Virus record (IMG/VR): IMGVR_UViG_3300025009_000043
Coordinates: 1-38,275 of that record
Length of the DNA: 38,275 bases
Reading direction: 5' to 3' (one strand)
Origin: a virus
Shown: positions 32,125 to 38,275 of the stretch, one piece after another
How the letters are laid out: each line of letters starts with the position of its first letter
Position numbering within the stretch: the stretch's first letter is position 1
Made by a program: the position numbers and the translations under genes
Notes under the pieces: model-generated
What the model was told of the DNA's origin: nothing
The model's input: only the letters and a program-made list of their open reading frames with translations
The model's database searches: none

Positions 32125-32466
32125 CTAAATCCTAACGTAGTCTGGGAAAACGTGAGCCATTAACTCGCCTATTTCGCCATCCAACTTCGTATTGTGTTCT
32201 CTTAACGCTTGATTTTCGGCTTTAAGCACCTTTTCATTTGCTACTGAGGTATTTATACTCGTTTGTAATGAAATAAGCATATCGCCTAATTTTACGCTTT
32301 TGTCGCCATCTACAATTTCAAGCTCAAATAAATCTACATAACCGACTTGCTTGTTTCCTTGTTCGTCTTGATATGCAATTTGAACTTGACCTGGTTGTGA
32401 AGCATTTAACTTAACCAACGCTTTCGACCATTCTTTTGCCGTATGTTGCTTAACATTTGTTATCAC
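32125..32466 (-). CDS. Late protein with C-terminal coiled coil
   Basis: 113 residues from GTG 32466, chosen because AAGGAG lies 8 bases upstream. The first 65 residues are beta-rich (ASQPGQVQIAYQDEQGNKQV); the rest is a coiled coil (ANEKVLKAENQALREHNTKL). Virion or accessory protein; no family recognised. Confidence 0.6.
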   Translation of the reverse strand: MITNVKQHTAKEWSKALVKLNASQPGQVQIAYQDEQGNKQVGYVDLFELEIVDGDKSVKLGDMLISLQTSINTSVANEKVLKAENQALREHNTKLDGEIGELMAHVFPDYVRI

Positions 32467-32494
32467 TAAAACCACTCCTTCAAGTTAAAGATTA

Positions 32495-32514
32495 GGCGGT
32501 TATACGCTACCGCC
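32495..32514 (-). terminator. Intercistronic hairpin (weak terminator)
   Basis: GGCGGT pairs with ACCGCC across 8 bases in the minus-strand transcript, followed by TAATCTTTAA. The U-run is poor, so it probably stabilises or tunes rather than ends the message. Confidence 0.45.
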
Positions 32515-32526
32515 AAACGGAAATCA

Positions 32527-32637
32527 TTAAAGCAATTCAGCGACTTTCTCTTTGTATTCCACTGGCACATCATCGATAGTCAGTTTCCCCGCCTTAATTT
32601 TCGCAACAAACAAATCAATAATAAGTTTCTCGTCCAT
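32527..32637 (-). CDS. Small CD1375-like phage protein (36 residues)
   Basis: MDEKLIIDLFVAKIKAGKLT continues to IDDVPVEYKEKVAELL. This matches the short tail-region proteins typed as the CD1375 family (i..G.kti.dVP...ke.V..lL), found after tail and fibre genes in many Firmicutes phages. Its job is unknown. It follows the 114-residue gene by one base. Confidence 0.7.
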   Translation of the reverse strand: MDEKLIIDLFVAKIKAGKLTIDDVPVEYKEKVAELL

Positions 32638-32638
32638 T

Positions 32639-32983
32639 TTAAAACTCGCTAAAATAAATATTTGCTTGCTCTTTACACCAATTCACATACTCACGGTATC
32701 TTATATAATCATTGTTAACGGGGTCAGAAATACCTTTGTTTATCAAAGCAAATTCATCGTCTTGACTATAAACCATGCGGATTAACGCAACAACCCCTTC
32801 TGACTTGGTTGTGATTATAGCGGTTTGAAGAGTTGTTTCAGCTTTATATATAACTCGTTCTCCAGACTCTTCTCTTACAACATTTTTATTTTGCATAATT
32901 TCAAAACACGAATTGCCAAAATTTCTAACTTGAAAATCAACAGGAACATAATCCATTTCCGCTGTCATTCTTTTAATTTCCAT
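32639..32983 (-). CDS. Late protein of unknown function downstream of the reverse transcriptase
   Basis: 114 residues, ribosome site AAGGAG. It overlaps the reverse transcriptase gene by 11 bases and is therefore coupled to it. Beta-rich with DYVPVDFQVRNFGNSCFEIM, and ends in a helix with YVNWCKEQANIYFSEF. It is not the helical bundle expected of the DGR accessory protein Avd. Similar small proteins precede CD1375-like genes in other phages, so it is more likely tail-related. Confidence 0.6.
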   Translation of the reverse strand: MEIKRMTAEMDYVPVDFQVRNFGNSCFEIMQNKNVVREESGERVIYKAETTLQTAIITTKSEGVVALIRMVYSQDDEFALINKGISDPVNNDYIRYREYVNWCKEQANIYFSEF

Positions 32984-33995
32984 TTCGTATATTCTCCTTC
33001 ATTTGTTTGAAATGTGGTTGCATATATCTTTTAAAAAGTGGGTATGAATCAGAGTGCTTTAGCCATCCGAAGTAGCTCATTAATGATGATGCGGTGTGTT
33101 TTGATGGCTTTTTGGAATAGCTGAAGCTTTTTCTTCGCATCCGTTTTGTGATCCGTTTCCTGATAAAGGTTTTATTTCTTTGAAAGCAGAACCCGCAAAA
33201 ATCGAGCGGGCGTTTAGAAACATTGAATATTTGCCAATTGTCTTTAATTTGTAGATGTTCTTGATTAACAAATTCGTTTAGTTCATCAAATTTCTTCCGC
33301 AGTTCACGCTTGTTGGGGCCAAACAAAACCATATCATCCATATACCGTATGTAATAGTCTATACCAAGTTTCTGTTTGATAAAGTAATCAGTGCCCTGTA
33401 AATAGAAGTTGGCAAACCACTGACTAGTATAATTCCCAATTGGGATTCCCGGACCGTGACTATCAATTATTGAATCGATAAGCCATAAGCAATCATTATC
33501 TTTAATAATCGCTCTAAACTTTTGTTTTAGAATTTCTTTGTCGATTGATGGGTAAAACTTTCGAATGTCAATTTTTAGGCAATAACGCGTTGATTTTGGG
33601 TCTGTCTGTATCCATTTTTCACACACCTTCTTTGCATATAATCCGCCTCGATTAGGAATGCTGGCACAAGACCATTTATACATCCCGCGCATGATTAAAG
33701 GCCTAATGACATTGATTAAGCACCAATGAATAATTTGATCCGGATAATAGCGTGGTTTAAAAATAGTTCTTTCTTTATTTGACAAACCATCATAAATCTT
33801 AGCCTCAATATACTTTGAAGGGATATATGATTTTTCTTCAAGCAATGATTTTACATAAGCAAGTGCTTCGGCATTATTTTTAAAAACCATCTGAACCGCT
33901 CTTTTTTTTCTCTTTCCTTTTGCTGAATCCAAAAGTGATTTCGAAATATTTGTTTCCGAACAAATGTCTTGATATAAAAAACCTTTTCTTTTCAT
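32973..33995 (-). CDS. Diversity-generating retroelement reverse transcriptase
   Basis: 340 residues. RT motifs in order: a basic N-terminus with KERTIFKPRYYPDQIIHWCL, the first catalytic Asp in LKIDIRKFYPSID (140-152), the DGR-type motif GIPIGNYTSQWFANFYL (183-199) with SQ in place of the usual QG of retroviral enzymes, and YMDD at 218-221. The C-terminus is basic (RKRITKRMRRKSFSYSKKPS). There is no group II intron maturase or endonuclease domain. It copies the template-repeat RNA with errors at adenines; the cDNA replaces the variable repeat of the fibre gene. Ribosome site AGGAC; template repeat 110 bases upstream. Confidence 0.92.
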   Translation of the reverse strand: MKRKGFLYQDICSETNISKSLLDSAKGKRKKRAVQMVFKNNAEALAYVKSLLEEKSYIPSKYIEAKIYDGLSNKERTIFKPRYYPDQIIHWCLINVIRPLIMRGMYKWSCASIPNRGGLYAKKVCEKWIQTDPKSTRYCLKIDIRKFYPSIDKEILKQKFRAIIKDNDCLWLIDSIIDSHGPGIPIGNYTSQWFANFYLQGTDYFIKQKLGIDYYIRYMDDMVLFGPNKRELRKKFDELNEFVNQEHLQIKDNWQIFNVSKRPLDFCGFCFQRNKTFIRKRITKRMRRKSFSYSKKPSKHTASSLMSYFGWLKHSDSYPLFKRYMQPHFKQMKENIRNGN

Positions 33996-34104
33996 GATGT
34001 CCTATCTTTCTATGGCAATGATGGCTTTTCAATTATTTACTAAGCCATTCCCTTTATAGAGCCATTTTTCAGCAAGTGCTGAGGGACTTTTGGCGCAATT
34101 ACAA

Positions 34105-34206
34105 TAGAAAGACGAGCGCCGATGCTCAGGTTCGTGTTACCAAGACTGTTGTTGAGATTCCAGTAGAACGGGCCGGCATTGGAGCTGTTGTTCCAATTGC
34201 CGCCAA
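34105..34206 (-). repeat. DGR template repeat (TR)
   Basis: 102 bases matching 34312-34413. Read on the minus strand it is rich in AAC and AAT codons (24 adenines in the 33 aligned codons), the usual design for a mutable template. The last 16 bases (GGCGCTCGTCTTTCTA) are identical to the variable repeat and form the putative initiation site. It lies between the fibre gene and the reverse transcriptase on the same strand. It has an open frame only because it mirrors the fibre gene. Confidence 0.92.
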
Positions 34207-34275
34207 ACCCGACAACAGACAAGAAGCGCGCCCAAAGTCCCTATATATTTTGTGGAACATTAAAGCCAAAGCTTT

Positions 34276-34293
34276 TGGGGGAGGCATCCCCCA
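34276..34293 (-). other. DGR target-recognition hairpin after the variable repeat
   Basis: TGGGGGA and TCCCCCA form a perfect 7-bp GC-rich stem around a 4-base loop, GGCA on the plus strand. It begins 7 bases after the fibre stop codon and 18 bases after the variable repeat. Comparable hairpins or cruciforms behind variable repeats are needed for efficient retrohoming in the Bordetella phage DGR. It might also act as a weak terminator. Confidence 0.75.
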
Positions 34294-34300
34294 CGCCCCC

Positions 34301-36940
34301 TTAAGGGCGTTTAGAAAGACGAGCGCCGACGCTCAAGAACGCAATACCAAGACTGCCGTAGAGAGCCCAGAAGAACGGGCCGGCAAGGGAACCGAAGCTC
34401 CAACCGCCGCCAACAAAAGCAGTTCGATCTCCGGTGTTTTGATAATAATAATCGGAGAAGTATAACACTGACGAACCACCAGTAATTGAAGTTGGAAATT
34501 TTGCAAATGGGTACAATGCGTCATAACCAAGTTCAGAACAATAACCGTCGGAATTTATGTTGACGTAACTCAATTTCACAAACGGCGATGCATAGTCTCC
34601 TGCCACTGAGGCGGTATCGTTGTACAAGGATGGGAGTAAGCATATCCAAGTTTGATTATTTGAAATTTTAACCCCATCGATGTTTTTATAGGTGTTGCCA
34701 TAGGGGTTTTCCATGCCGCGCCAAATACAAGAGTATTTCCCATCGTTTGCGGTTTTAGCACCTGACGAGGCGACGACCGCGTCACACTCACCAGTTTTGT
34801 TTGCGACATTATAAACCATTTGAGTTAGAGTTGTAGTAATCGCGGCACCGTCAAAGATAATTTCGGATTGACCAGCCGCTGGTGTATCAACGGTAATTGA
34901 CACAATTTTTCGGTCTTGAGCAACTTGTCTTCCACCTTGAGATGTTCCAATGTCAATCATTTGCCCGACACGATATAACGCTGCTTGTGCGTTCGTTAAT
35001 ATAACTCTATTAACGGCTGTTTCAGCAACCAATGGAAGGTGCGTAGCGGTGTATTGACCAGCAGTAAACCCTTGCAAAATACTTTGCATATTTTTTGTTG
35101 CAAATTCAATCATCATTGGGATTTGAACTAAATCTACATATTCAGCAACGTCTGTGATTTGATATTTCGAAGCAGTACCAAGCCCGTCATTTAATCTTGC
35201 GGCCGTTCTAAAATTAGCGCGTGAATACGAAACTTTTTGAATAGCGTTTGTCACTGATTTAAGTTTGCTATCAACGCTAAACGAGCCTTCGTAAGCCCCA
35301 ATAAAGTAACTGTCATTCTCTGTGCCATCTTCGTTTGTGAATGATAATGGGGTGCGGTATCCGGCAAGTTTTGATTGGCACATCCAAATGTAATGGTAGT
35401 TTGTTCCACTTTCCGTTTTCCATTCTTCTTTTATATAATACTTTGGAACTCTAACAAACACATTGCCATCTAAATGAGTTTCTCTTGTGCGCTGGAATAT
35501 TGGAATATAATCGAAACTATTATATACAACTTCATCATCTACACCAACAGAGGCGACAAGCCCTGTGGCAGAACCAATTTTTAATTCGCCGCCAAACCGA
35601 GAAACTCTTTCTAACGTTGGAGATGACTGACCGACAATTTCACGGACACCATATTCTTTGTAGTCTAACAATTCTAATACATCTTCTATAACATCGATAC
35701 GATGTTCGTTGTTCAGGATGTCTTGCTGGGCTTGCTCGACGAGTGGCTCGACGATATCGAGGCGGTCTTCGTTAGCAAGAATAACTGTTTCAATATCGCG
35801 TGTGTCGGTCATGTCAATATCACCAGCGACTACCACGACATCGGCGTCAAGTGCGTGACCGTTAACCGTCGTAGTCTTATCAACCTTAGCGGCTAACGCT
35901 GTGACTAAATCTACGCCCTCAGGGTATTGGTCGAATATCGCTAATATTTCAGTGATAGTATTAACCACGCTATCGGCGTCAGTGCCGAGTAGTGCCACGA
36001 GCGTATTTAAGTCAGTAACTTGCTGTGCTGTCATTAAACCAGCGAGAGATGTTGTAGCGCTACCAATAAATGCTTTTAGTTCAGCAAGCGTGATTACGGT
36101 TGCGGTTGTGTCGTTTTGATAAGTTATTGTAATTAAGTCCGTTCCTGTTCTAACGATACTTTTAACTAACAAACTCACCTTTGTATCAGTATATGTTTTA
36201 ACCGCTTTTTGTGACGCTATTTTAACATCACTGTTTGCCTCTAATGTGCCATCAGTATCAATGTATGTCAAAGGAATCTTTAACTCATCTTCGGCTTTCG
36301 TTGCATAAGTTGTTGTGATAACATTTCCGCTTGCGTCTTGTTCTGCTTTTTTAACCGTTGTTGTGCCGTCAATAAAATCGGCGTCTTGTTCTTCAAGCGC
36401 TACAATATCAGCTTCCGCTTCTGTCATTCTTGCCGCTTGATCCGCGAACACTGCACTAACTGCTGTATAGATTTCTTCGTATGTATCGGCTTCTACAAGT
36501 TCATAGTTGTTTATGCCATCTTGAACAAGATAAAAAGCCAAATCAAGATTTTCATAAGTGCTATTTGTTAAATAACCAACATACAAAGCGTTTCTTCCAG
36601 CGTAGTAAGTTAAGCCAATTAAATCGAGTGTGTAATAGAAAACTTGATAACTTGTTTCAACCGTATCTTCAATAATAGTCCATGAAGCCGTTGACATTGG
36701 CAATAACGTTGTTGGCCTGCCTTTTGGCGACATAAACGTGACAAGAGGTGCGCCACCGCTAAATGTTCCAGCAGGCAACGCAATAGCAATTTGTTTTGTG
36801 CCAACATCACCTTGATTGATTGTTGCTTCTTCATCTACAAATGTGTATTTGCCAGTTCCACTATCATAGGTTAAACTTCCTTGCTTTGTTAAATGGTAAC
36901 TTGCGTCATAAAAATATACCGCTCTTGCTGTTATCGCCAT
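34301..36940 (-). CDS. Tail fibre / receptor-binding protein with DGR-diversified C-type-lectin domain
   Basis: 879 residues, ribosome site AAGGAG. The N-terminal 145 residues are beta-rich (ITARAVYFYDASYHLTKQGS) and resemble baseplate-attached fibre heads (BppU-like). A helical and trimeric-looking middle follows, with IASQKAVKTYTDTKV and VNGHALDADVVV, both recurring in phage fibres, and a coiled segment around LNNEHRIDVIEDVLELLDYK. From about residue 440 to the end is the C-type-lectin/FGE-like domain of DGR targets, including YSCIWRGMENPYGNTYKNID. The last 36 residues carry the variable repeat, whose surface positions would contact the receptor. The protein probably decides host range. Confidence 0.9.
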   Translation of the reverse strand: MAITARAVYFYDASYHLTKQGSLTYDSGTGKYTFVDEEATINQGDVGTKQIAIALPAGTFSGGAPLVTFMSPKGRPTTLLPMSTASWTIIEDTVETSYQVFYYTLDLIGLTYYAGRNALYVGYLTNSTYENLDLAFYLVQDGINNYELVEADTYEEIYTAVSAVFADQAARMTEAEADIVALEEQDADFIDGTTTVKKAEQDASGNVITTTYATKAEDELKIPLTYIDTDGTLEANSDVKIASQKAVKTYTDTKVSLLVKSIVRTGTDLITITYQNDTTATVITLAELKAFIGSATTSLAGLMTAQQVTDLNTLVALLGTDADSVVNTITEILAIFDQYPEGVDLVTALAAKVDKTTTVNGHALDADVVVVAGDIDMTDTRDIETVILANEDRLDIVEPLVEQAQQDILNNEHRIDVIEDVLELLDYKEYGVREIVGQSSPTLERVSRFGGELKIGSATGLVASVGVDDEVVYNSFDYIPIFQRTRETHLDGNVFVRVPKYYIKEEWKTESGTNYHYIWMCQSKLAGYRTPLSFTNEDGTENDSYFIGAYEGSFSVDSKLKSVTNAIQKVSYSRANFRTAARLNDGLGTASKYQITDVAEYVDLVQIPMMIEFATKNMQSILQGFTAGQYTATHLPLVAETAVNRVILTNAQAALYRVGQMIDIGTSQGGRQVAQDRKIVSITVDTPAAGQSEIIFDGAAITTTLTQMVYNVANKTGECDAVVASSGAKTANDGKYSCIWRGMENPYGNTYKNIDGVKISNNQTWICLLPSLYNDTASVAGDYASPFVKLSYVNINSDGYCSELGYDALYPFAKFPTSITGGSSVLYFSDYYYQNTGDRTAFVGGGWSFGSLAGPFFWALYGSLGIAFLSVGARLSKRP
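34312..34413 (-). repeat. DGR variable repeat (VR) at the 3' end of the fibre gene
   Basis: Encodes fibre residues about 844-876. Against the template repeat, 22 of 102 positions differ. Nineteen are at template adenines and the other three are C-to-T changes. Fourteen codons are altered, almost all former Asn, Ser, Thr, Tyr or Ile codons, while the Gly, Pro, Trp and Leu framework (AGPF, SLG, GARLS) is kept. Confidence 0.93.
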
Positions 36941-36953
36941 GTTAAATCACTCC

Positions 36954-37226
36954 TTATTTTTTAATGCTTAATAATTCTAATATGCCAAGCGCACCAAATA
37001 GTCCGCTAACAATCAAAGTTTGTGGCTGTGCTTTAAAAATGTAATCAAAATATGTAATCCAATGTAAACTTAACCAACCAGTTAAATCCATTTCATTTGC
37101 AACACCAAGTTCATCGACAATAGTGAAAGTTAAATCAGCACTATATATCTTTATTGTAAACCATATAATCATTAAAGCAAAGAGAATTATCGCTTTTGCT
37201 ATATGCAATACGTTTTCTTTTTTCAT
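36954..37226 (-). CDS. Small two-helix membrane protein (holin candidate)
   Basis: 90 residues with membrane helices at about 10-29 (AKAIILFALMIIWFTIKIYS) and 70-88 (TLIVSGLFGALGILELLSI), separated by a 40-residue polar loop, and a charged KK end. Size and topology suit a holin, but its place before the fibre gene is also where small virion membrane proteins can sit. Ribosome site AAAGGAG. Confidence 0.6.
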   Translation of the reverse strand: MKKENVLHIAKAIILFALMIIWFTIKIYSADLTFTIVDELGVANEMDLTGWLSLHWITYFDYIFKAQPQTLIVSGLFGALGILELLSIKK

Positions 37227-37254
37227 TTGTAAAACTCCTTTTTATATGGCAAGA

Positions 37255-37281
37255 GCCACGCACCATTTAAGATAACGTGGC
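37255..37281 (-). other. Intercistronic hairpin
   Basis: GCCACG and CGTGGC form a 6-bp stem with a 15-base loop in the 69-base gap between two late genes. No U-run follows; probably an mRNA stability or processing structure. Confidence 0.35.
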
Positions 37282-37295
37282 ACTCGCTCACATAT

Positions 37296-37733
37296 TTATA
37301 AATCAATTCTTTCAAAATTGTATGTCAAGCTCGATAATTCAGCCGTTCCAGCATTGACAAAACTGCGCGGTGTTTCCAACACATATCGTGCCAACACGTC
37401 AGTTAAATCTAAGTCGCCAGTTGTTGAGAACTCTATATCTGGTGCGCCAACCGTTCCAGCGTTACGAACACCTGAGTTAAATAGCACGATGCCTTTAACA
37501 ACTGTATTGGCCGTTACAGTGAATAACGGCGCAGTGCCAGAAATATAAATACTCGCTTTACCAGCCGAAAAACCCCAAGTAATCGTTTTGAGAGTATCAA
37601 TCAGACTATCAGCAGCGCCACTCACGCTGCCATATAAGCCAATTCTATTGTAGCCAGTTGTATATTGCGCTGCTAAGCCACCCTGTGCCATTGTAAGAAA
37701 ATATTGTTCGCCTAATCCTGTTAAGTTTGCCAT
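37296..37733 (-). CDS. Tail-associated structural protein (putative)
   Basis: 145 residues. Beta-rich and low in charge: NLTGLGEQYFLTMAQGGLAA at the start, GKASIYISGTAPLFTVTANT and VVKGIVLFNSGV in the centre, LSSLTYNFERIDL at the end. The centre is like small accessory proteins in tail modules that carry strand-rich, jelly-roll-like folds. It lies between the hub and the fibre genes. No enzyme motif. Confidence 0.6.
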   Translation of the reverse strand: MANLTGLGEQYFLTMAQGGLAAQYTTGYNRIGLYGSVSGAADSLIDTLKTITWGFSAGKASIYISGTAPLFTVTANTVVKGIVLFNSGVRNAGTVGAPDIEFSTTGDLDLTDVLARYVLETPRSFVNAGTAELSSLTYNFERIDL

Positions 37734-37758
37734 TTTAAATCACTCCTTATATATATTT

Positions 37759-38275
37759 TTAAATTGGGAATCCTGTTGCGCTATCTATTGTGGAATAATT
37801 CTTATCTGTTGCTTTTGCTCTTGCATAGCACGTAACTGTTCCTAAACCACTTAAAATTGTAACATTTACAGTTGCACTTGGTGCTATTAGTCCTCTTGAT
37901 GTTGTTGGTGTTTCGTTTTGGTCGGAATATATTGTTGCATAAACAGTGTCATTATTTGTTATTTGGAAAACAAAACTATCTGTCGCACCACCATCAGTCC
38001 ATGATATAAAGTTTATAGACGGCTCTGTTGTGCTATCAATAAAATTAAATGTTGGTGTTAATAAGTCGCTTTCTATTATCGCTGCACTAAATGTTTGTCG
38101 CGTTCCTTCTGTATAATTTAATGTTGCTGCTAACGTGTCAGTTTCATAAATGCTTATAGATATATATTCTCTATCTTGATAATTTAATGTCGCAACAAGC
38201 AAATCACTTTCAAGCATATCTAATATGAATATTTCATTTTCTTGGAATACGAACGCTGCTGTTAAGTAGTCAGTC
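37759..38275 (-). CDS. Tail/baseplate hub-like protein, C-terminal part (same gene as 1..2835)
   Basis: This is the 3' end of the gene that begins at 2835; the stop is at 37759-37761. Only 37759-38148 is new sequence, as the rest is the terminal overlap. The C-terminus holds about four degenerate repeats of 20-24 residues, each with a core such as ETDTLAATLNY or ESDLLVATLNY, followed by a beta-rich domain of about 70 residues ending in SATGFPI. An ATG at 38215-38217 is internal and should not be used as a gene start. The next gene downstream begins at 37733. Confidence 0.8.
   Translation of the reverse strand, partial: TDYLTAAFVFQENEIFILDMLESDLLVATLNYQDREYISISIYETDTLAATLNYTEGTRQTFSAAIIESDLLTPTFNFIDSTTEPSINFISWTDGGATDSFVFQITNNDTVYATIYSDQNETPTTSRGLIAPSATVNVTILSGLGTVTCYARAKATDKNYSTIDSATGFPI
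38149..38275. repeat. Terminal direct repeat, right copy
   Basis: Exact copy of the first 127 bases of the window. Removing it leaves a circle of 38,148 bases in which the tail hub gene is intact. Confidence 0.95.

Noticed and set aside
34040-34222. 60-codon minus-strand frame covering the template repeat
   Set aside because: It exists because the template repeat mirrors the fibre coding sequence; its TTG start has no ribosome site. Treated as noncoding template RNA.
38215-38217. ATG at 38217 as the start of a separate 152-residue gene
   Set aside because: The frame is open upstream across the circular junction; this is an internal methionine of the hub protein.
1-38275. Recoding of TGA as tryptophan (Mollicutes code 4)
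   Set aside because: TGA ends many genes at tight ATGA overlaps, and tryptophan is written TGG throughout.

Overview
The window is one AT-rich, tightly packed phage genome. The last 127 bases repeat the first 127 exactly, so this is a circular or circularly permuted molecule with about 38,148 unique bases, cut inside a tail gene. Shine-Dalgarno sites are strong (AAGGAG, GGGGGT, AGGTGG), TGA is a normal stop, and promoters look like sigma-A promoters. All of this suggests a host among low-GC Firmicutes or their wall-less relatives. No integrase, CI-like repressor, tRNA gene or recognisable endolysin is visible.

The genome has two transcription arms diverging from a control region at about 12.5-14.2 kb. 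The leftward (minus) arm is the late operon. From 12.47 kb down to 1 it carries terminase small and large subunits, portal, Mu F-like minor head protein, scaffold-like protein, HK97-type major capsid protein with an Ig-like domain in the -1 frame, head-tail connectors, a gp10-like protein, tail proteins and a roughly 1,074-residue hub protein. Through the circular junction it continues from 38.15 to 31.1 kb with two small structural or membrane proteins, a long tail fibre, a diversity-generating retroelement (DGR), small accessory proteins and two membrane proteins. No tape-measure gene is seen.

The rightward (plus) arm, 14.19-31.07 kb, is the early and replication operon. It starts at a consensus promoter with a very acidic small protein and continues with a Rad52-like annealing protein, an SSB with the DDDLPF tip, a second OB-fold-like protein, a helix-turn-helix regulator with its own promoter, a replisome organiser, a DnaC-like helicase loader, two DNA methyltransferases, many overlapping small genes, an ASCH-domain protein, a DUF1351-like protein, an ERCC4-type nuclease and a four-helix membrane protein. 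The two arms converge on one shared terminator at 31.08 kb.

The clearest special system is the DGR at 33.0-34.4 kb: a reverse transcriptase with the DGR-type GNYTSQ and YMDD motifs, a 102-base template repeat, and a matching variable repeat at the 3' end of the fibre gene. Of 22 differences between the repeats, 19 fall on template adenines, and a GC-rich 7-bp hairpin lies just after the variable repeat. This is the signature of adenine-targeted mutagenesis of a receptor-binding C-type-lectin domain. Other notable signals are the capsid Ig-like frameshift, a tRNA T-arm-like RNA behind the capsid gene, iteron-like purine repeats and a G-rich cluster between the arms, twin near-identical divergent promoters, and paired TAGTGCATTA repeats ahead of two early genes.
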